A stretch of 64,000 nt of DNA from contig NZ_JAABNN010000012.1 of assembly GCF_009928415.1 (NCBI RefSeq), positions 62,001 to 126,000 of the forward strand. Reading direction: 5' to 3'. The position numbers were made by a program, and so were the translations under genes. Below are positions 59,610 to 64,000 of this stretch, piece by piece. Numbering within the stretch: the stretch's first letter is position 1; each line of letters begins with the position of its first letter. The DNA is from Bacillus sp. USDA818B3_A (GTDB lineage: Bacteria > Bacillota > Bacilli > Bacillales > Cytobacillaceae). Below the pieces are notes generated by a model. That model was not told where the DNA came from and ran no database searches. It was given only the letters and a program-made list of their open reading frames with translations.

Positions 59610-60927
59610 TCACAGGTCCACCTCCTAAGCCTTCCTGTGTCAACTGACTCCAAGACTTATCATAGCGATAATACCATGCTGGTTCCAGGGAAATCAGTTT
59701 ATTCTCCTCAGCATCTCTTTCCATTCGATAACCGAGAACCAGATCTTCGAGAAGTTCCGGCTTAAAGTTCTTATCACTTTTTAGAATGGCCAGCACTTCA
59801 TGCCCAGATAGAGGTGAGACCTTTTGTGTCTCTGTGATTAATGGAAGGTCTAAGGCAATATTGGGACGGACATATTTATTGATCTGATCACGTCCCCAAA
59901 CCTCGGTAATCTCAGATAATCCCCGATTATTGAAGATAGGATATCCATCCATACTATATAAACGAAAGGTCACCGAGCGCTGTGATTCATTTTTAGACAC
60001 ATAACGAAAGGAATCTGTCCATCCGCCGTGTTCATTGACAAAATCAATACTTCGTTTGACCAAGTTATAAGAACTTTCAACAAAGCTATTATCTGTTGTC
60101 GGATTCACATATTGCAGAATATTACTATCATAGTTCACCGTCAATTTACTTGAATCATTTGTATACTCCTCCCCATATGGGACAGAGCTTTTCTGTACAA
60201 AACTTGGATCATCAAAAAGGGCATTTCTAAAATCATCAGAATTAAGAGTTCTAGGCAAAAACTTATAGGTGGTCATTTCCATATTGGCATCTGGAAGAAA
60301 GAATGTCTTTTTTTCTGATGCCTTATAGGCGAAATACTTTGGATATTTAGCCGCATTTCTATAATACTGACGGGTAAACTCATTTAAGTTATTTGAAGAA
60401 ATGTGACTAATATAGACCTGCTGTGTTTCCGTGGAAACAAAATAAACCGTTCCATCACCTTTTTCCAAATCCTCTTCATGAATAATAATCCGATTAAAAT
60501 TGAAAGGAGGAAGCTTTCTCCCTTCAATATTTAATACACTACTGTATAACTCAATCGGGACATCACCAGGAAAGACAATCTCCGTATTGCCGCTGCCATG
60601 GGTTAAGTTAGCCAAATTCTCCACCTTATCAGAGTAGTTTTTCACATCATAAAAGGTCCAGCTGCTCAGTACCTTAGTTATTTTCTCTAACTCAGTAGGA
60701 TTATTAATCCCGTAGTGCTGCCCTTTTACATGAAATAATACTTGATCAGGTCTCACAATTTTTGTTACTTCCTGCTTCTCACTTACGGTAACCTCTTCCA
60801 ACGTTTTGCTTTTTTCCAACGTGCCATAGTTGGGCTGATATGTCCAAAGACTCCAGGTTAACAGGATACTAACCAAGACTAAGATGGTTAAAATTCCAGA
60901 TTTAATATTTTCATATCTCATAACCAT
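59596..60927 (-). CDS. walH: WalK regulator WalH
   Basis: The 443-residue protein has one N-terminal transmembrane segment (SGILTILVLVSILLTWSLW) and a large outside YycH domain. It controls WalK activity together with WalI. It overlaps walK by 10 nt and walI by 14 nt. The ATG at 60921 has the better RBS spacing (about 10 nt from GAGG) and may be the real start. Confidence 0.94.
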   Translation of the reverse strand: MVMRYENIKSGILTILVLVSILLTWSLWTYQPNYGTLEKSKTLEEVTVSEKQEVTKIVRPDQVLFHVKGQHYGINNPTELEKITKVLSSWTFYDVKNYSDKVENLANLTHGSGNTEIVFPGDVPIELYSSVLNIEGRKLPPFNFNRIIIHEEDLEKGDGTVYFVSTETQQVYISHISSNNLNEFTRQYYRNAAKYPKYFAYKASEKKTFFLPDANMEMTTYKFLPRTLNSDDFRNALFDDPSFVQKSSVPYGEEYTNDSSKLTVNYDSNILQYVNPTTDNSFVESSYNLVKRSIDFVNEHGGWTDSFRYVSKNESQRSVTFRLYSMDGYPIFNNRGLSEITEVWGRDQINKYVRPNIALDLPLITETQKVSPLSGHEVLAILKSDKNFKPELLEDLVLGYRMERDAEENKLISLEPAWYYRYDKSWSQLTQEGLGGGPVNGLE

Positions 60928-62750
60928 TCATCCTCTTCAGAACGCTCGTATGGGAGTGAAAAGGAGATCTTTGTTCCTTTTCCTTCCTCACTTGTTGCCC
61001 ATATCGCCCCGCCATGAGCCCTTACCATTTCTTTCGCAATCGCAAGTCCAAGACCTGTACCGCCCAATTTACGGGTCCTAGCTTTATCAACACGGTAAAA
61101 GCGATCAAAGATTTTTCCAATATTCTCTTTCGGAATTCCTACTCCCTGGTCGGACACACTTACGATGATTTTGTCCTCTTTTTCTTTAATTGAAAAAGTA
61201 ACCTGTCCTCCTTCAGGAGAGTATTTCAAAGCATTAGAAATGATGTTGTATAACACTTGGGTCATTTTGTCCTCATCTACCTCTACAAAAATCACCTGTT
61301 TCGGAAGCTTTCGTTTAAATGTTACATTCTGTTCCTTGGCCATTTCAAACCGGTCAATGATACGGTCATAGAAATCAACGAAATTTACCCATTCCTTTGA
61401 CAGCTTATAATCGGTGCTGTCCATTTTCGATAATTGAAGCAGATCATTGACAAGACGAATCATTCTTTCCGTTTCCGTCCTGGTTACCTCTAAAAAGTTA
61501 GGGGCAATTTCAGGGTCTGCCCAAGCGCCATCTGCAAGAGCCTCAAGGTAGCTGCGCATCGTGGTAAGCGGTGTTCTTAACTCATGTGAAACATTGGCAA
61601 CAAATTCTTTTCTTTCTGCATCAATCTTTTCTTGATCCGTAATATCATGAAGGACACAAATTAAACCATTTACAAATCCGGTTTCCTTTTGGATGACTGA
61701 GAAGTTGGCTCTTAAAATATACCGCTCCGCTTTTGTACTATAATCCAAAATCAATGAGTCATTTTCCTCAAGTAGGTCTTCAAATGTATTGGTATCATCC
61801 AAATCCAATAGCTCAACAATCGGCTGAGACAAGACTGTTTCACGTGAAACATTCAACATTTCTGCCGCAGGGTCATTAATTAATATAACCCTGCCTTTTC
61901 GATCCGTCGCAATAACCCCATCAGTCATATAAGACAGAACGGACGAAAGCTTTCTTCGTTCTCCTTCTGTCATGGCTTGGGCTTCCTGCAATTTTTTTGT
62001 TAAATGGTTAAAAGTAACCGCCAATGTCCCTATTTCATCATGGCCGTATACTTTTACCTTTCTTGAGAAGTTTCCCTTGGCCATTGCCATGGCCTGCTTT
62101 TTCATATCGGCAATTGGCCGGGTGATCGTTTGAGCAAGCAAAATCCCTAAAAGTGCAGTAATGGATAAAGCAATGGCCGTACCAGTAGCAAAAATCCCAT
62201 TAATTGTCTTCATCTGTTCAAAGACATTTTCAATTTTTGCTACTAAATAAATGGCACCAATTACTCTTTTTCCTGATTTAATGGGCGTCGAGAGGACCCA
62301 AATTCGATGCCCCGTCTTCTTATCAATCTTGATGGAACTTTGATCTTCTTCTAGTACCATGGATTGTTTTACCTGAAGCACGGTCGTCCTTTGACCAACA
62401 ACACCCTGATTACTGGATTGAGAGGTGCCTAGTATCTTTAAAGAACGATTCTCAATCACTTGAACCTCTGATATATCATTATCACCAGCATCAAAATCTT
62501 TAAGAATTCCCTTTAAATCTTCCTCAAGTGTGGTATCCTCTGGCTTTCTTTCTTTTTTCATTTCTTCTACCACATTATAAGCAAGCAAATCTACCCGCTG
62601 CTTAATGGAAGTTTGAAAGTTTGTCCGCAATGTTTCCTCAAGCTGTCTGACAAAGTAAACACCAATGATTTGCATTGCTACCAAAATGAGCAGAACATAG
62701 ATGAGGACAAACTTGACATGTATAGAACGAAAGAAACCAACCTTTTTCAT
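60918..62750 (-). CDS. walK: Sensor histidine kinase of cell-wall homeostasis
   Basis: The 610-residue essential kinase has a first transmembrane helix (about 12-34), an extracytoplasmic PDC/Cache-like domain, a second helix (about 180-205), a HAMP domain, a PAS domain (about 265-370), the phospho-acceptor His in NVSHELRTPLTTM, and a HATPase domain with NALKYSP, DQGVGIP and GLGLAIAKE. The ATG at 62750, 10 nt from AGGAGT, is used. The longer reading crosses the walR stop. It phosphorylates WalR to control autolysins. Confidence 0.96.
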   Translation of the reverse strand: MKKVGFFRSIHVKFVLIYVLLILVAMQIIGVYFVRQLEETLRTNFQTSIKQRVDLLAYNVVEEMKKERKPEDTTLEEDLKGILKDFDAGDNDISEVQVIENRSLKILGTSQSSNQGVVGQRTTVLQVKQSMVLEEDQSSIKIDKKTGHRIWVLSTPIKSGKRVIGAIYLVAKIENVFEQMKTINGIFATGTAIALSITALLGILLAQTITRPIADMKKQAMAMAKGNFSRKVKVYGHDEIGTLAVTFNHLTKKLQEAQAMTEGERRKLSSVLSYMTDGVIATDRKGRVILINDPAAEMLNVSRETVLSQPIVELLDLDDTNTFEDLLEENDSLILDYSTKAERYILRANFSVIQKETGFVNGLICVLHDITDQEKIDAERKEFVANVSHELRTPLTTMRSYLEALADGAWADPEIAPNFLEVTRTETERMIRLVNDLLQLSKMDSTDYKLSKEWVNFVDFYDRIIDRFEMAKEQNVTFKRKLPKQVIFVEVDEDKMTQVLYNIISNALKYSPEGGQVTFSIKEKEDKIIVSVSDQGVGIPKENIGKIFDRFYRVDKARTRKLGGTGLGLAIAKEMVRAHGGAIWATSEEGKGTKISFSLPYERSEEDEWL

Positions 62751-62757
62751 CAATAAC

Positions 62758-63468
62758 TTACTCCTGTTCAGGATTGCGCAAATAGTAGCCAACGCCGCGG
62801 CGGGTCACAATCCATGTCGGATGGCTTGGGCTATCCTCGATTTTTTCACGTAAACGTCTGACGGTTACATCGACGGTCCGGACGTCTCCATAATAATCGT
62901 AGCCCCATACCGTTTGCAGTAAATGCTCTCTAGTCATTACTTGACCGATATGCTGAGCCAAATAATAAAGCAGTTCAAACTCACGATGTGTCAATTCAAT
63001 CGTTTCACCCCGTTTGGAGACTACATAGGCATCAGGGTGAATTATTAATGATCCAATCTCAATTTCATTCGTGTCATTTTCTGCATCAGGCTGAGCTAGA
63101 ATTTGGTTATGGCGGCGAAGATTTGCTTTCACACGGGCAATTAATTCCCTCGTACTGAAGGGTTTTGTTACATAATCATCTGCACCTAATTCAAGACCCA
63201 GCACTTTATCAATTTCTGAGTCCTTAGCAGTCAACATAATAATGGGCATTTCATATTTCTTCCGGACTTCCCGGCAAACTTCCATTCCGTCTCGCATCGG
63301 AAGCATAATATCCAAAAGAATCAGGTCGGGCTGGATATCTTCCACCAATTGAAGTGCCTCATTGCCATCATAAGCGCAATAAACGGCATAGCCCTCCTTT
63401 TTTAAGTTAAACTGCAAAATATCTGCGATTGGTTTTTCATCATCAACAACAAGAATTTTCTTTTCCAT
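62758..63468 (-). CDS. walR: Response regulator of cell-wall homeostasis
   Basis: The 236-residue OmpR-family regulator has a receiver domain (phospho-acceptor Asp in LILLDIMLP, about residue 53; switch Lys in DDYVTKPF) and a winged-helix DNA-binding domain ending [15 protein letters not shown]...RRGVGYYLR. It recognises TGTWAH-N5-TGTWAH repeats at autolysin genes. The ATG at 63468, 7 nt from AAGGAG, is chosen over an upstream in-frame start. walK follows after 7 nt. Confidence 0.97.
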   Translation of the reverse strand: MEKKILVVDDEKPIADILQFNLKKEGYAVYCAYDGNEALQLVEDIQPDLILLDIMLPMRDGMEVCREVRKKYEMPIIMLTAKDSEIDKVLGLELGADDYVTKPFSTRELIARVKANLRRHNQILAQPDAENDTNEIEIGSLIIHPDAYVVSKRGETIELTHREFELLYYLAQHIGQVMTREHLLQTVWGYDYYGDVRTVDVTVRRLREKIEDSPSHPTWIVTRRGVGYYLRNPEQE

Positions 63469-63617
63469 ACCATTACTCCTTTTGGTCAATTGATCTATAC
63501 GAAATTAAATTATTTAAAAGTCATACCTATTCTATTTTACTTTACCATTGTTTAAGTATAAATTCATCTATCAGCAGCAATTGGCAAGTTTGGTATTAGA
63601 TTTTTTTGGGTATACAT

Positions 63618-63648
63618 AGAAAAGCCTCTAGAATGACCTAGAGACTCT
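63618..63648 (-). terminator. Terminator between the M23 gene and walR
   Basis: GTCTCTAG-GTCATT-CTAGAGGC followed by TTTTC on the minus strand. Confidence 0.8.
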
Positions 63649-63653
63649 AATGA

Positions 63654-64000
63654 TTACTGTAAATATGTCAGTGGGTTAACCAGATTTCCATCTTTATAAA
63701 CTTCAAAGTGAAGATGGACTCCAGTTGAATGACCTGTTGAACCCATAATTCCAATGGCAGTACCCTTTGATACAATTTGTCCTTCTGTAACACTTAGAGA
63801 AGACATATGTCCATATAGGGTGCGGAACCCATTATTATGATCAATAATTATTTTATTTCCATAACTGCTGCTCCAGCCGGCAAATACGACCACGCCATTA
63901 TCAGCGGCTTTTATTGTCTTATTACTTGTTCCTGCTAAATCAATACCTTTATGCATTTTGCCCCAGCGCATACCCTGTTTGCTTGTTATCTGGCCCCCAA
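63654..64000 (-). CDS. M23-family metallopeptidase, C-terminal part (start outside window)
   Basis: The last 114 codons of a LytM/M23 peptidase are visible: MRWGKMHKGIDLAG with the first zinc ligands (HxxxD), a central NGVVVFAGW, YGHMSSLSV, and HSTGVHLHFEVYKDG with the HxH zinc/catalytic motif. These are the parts needed to cleave peptidoglycan peptide bridges. The N-terminal part (signal, LysM or coiled coil) is beyond the edge. It precedes walR, whose regulon covers such enzymes. Confidence 0.9.
   Translation of the reverse strand, partial: GGQITSKQGMRWGKMHKGIDLAGTSNKTIKAADNGVVVFAGWSSSYGNKIIIDHNNGFRTLYGHMSSLSVTEGQIVSKGTAIGIMGSTGHSTGVHLHFEVYKDGNLVNPLTYLQ

Overview
The window comes from a low-GC Gram-positive endospore-former of the Bacillaceae (Bacillus, Neobacillus or a near relative). 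The right end carries the conserved walR-walK-walH-walI-walJ block, followed by htrC, a CxxH/CxxC protein (yyzF) and rlmH (yydA), in the order found close to oriC in Bacillus subtilis. Ribosome binding sites are strong GGAGG types. TnrA, CcpA (cre) and Rex operators and Bacillus-type DnaA boxes all fit this group.

Left part (1-6800). A minus-strand operon encodes a fused acyl-CoA:CoA transferase, an OFA-family transporter and a FabK/nitronate-monooxygenase-like flavoprotein. Four Rex boxes precede it, which points to NADH/NAD+-controlled metabolism. Next is a two-gene plus-strand operon for spermidine synthesis by the carboxyspermidine route (carboxynorspermidine synthase, then nspC). It is preceded by a roughly 420-nt leader rich in inverted repeats, with its own promoter and an intrinsic terminator. 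I recognise no known riboswitch class in it, and it is the best candidate here for something undescribed.

6800-19650. Assimilatory nitrate reduction genes nasB-nasC diverge from nasA across two perfect TnrA boxes. Then comes a surface or polyphosphate island: a GT2-GtrA glycosyltransferase, a phosphodiester glycosidase, a Cthe_2159-like lipoprotein, a VTC-domain protein with its DUF4956 partner, and a PLD-like protein. Three transcription units of this island share an 11-bp-period TTAAGG direct repeat typical of OmpR/PhoP-class regulators.

19650-34600. A large hexuronate/aldonate catabolic region holds uxaB, uxaA, an L-galactonate dehydrogenase homologue and a transporter, then kdgK, kdgA, uxuB, uxuA, a second dehydrogenase and a second transporter. 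An AraC protein, a FadR-type GntR protein (operators ACTNGTATACNAGT) and cre sites control it. No uronate isomerase (uxaC) is present, so L-galactonate and L-gulonate are plausible inputs.

34600-48200. Mixed accessory genes: a LytTR/DUF3021 pair, an alpha/beta hydrolase, a beta-glucoside unit (GH1 and a UTRA-domain GntR), a GPH transporter, 2,3-diketo-L-gulonate reductase with an AraC regulator, a staygreen homologue, a WYL regulator facing a GyrI-like protein, a PrmC-like methyltransferase, and a decayed copy of the LytTR gene.

48200-55500. A four-carbon acid-sugar cluster contains a class II aldolase, a GntR regulator, a beta-hydroxyacid dehydrogenase, a DUF1537 kinase and a GntP permease. 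TGTATACA-like operators are spaced at 21-22 bp in front of both promoters. DUF2294 and TRIC-family genes follow, the latter behind another terminator-bearing leader.

55500-64000. rlmH, yyzF with a cluster of TTATCCACA DnaA boxes, htrC, the wal operon, and the 3' part of an M23 peptidase gene.
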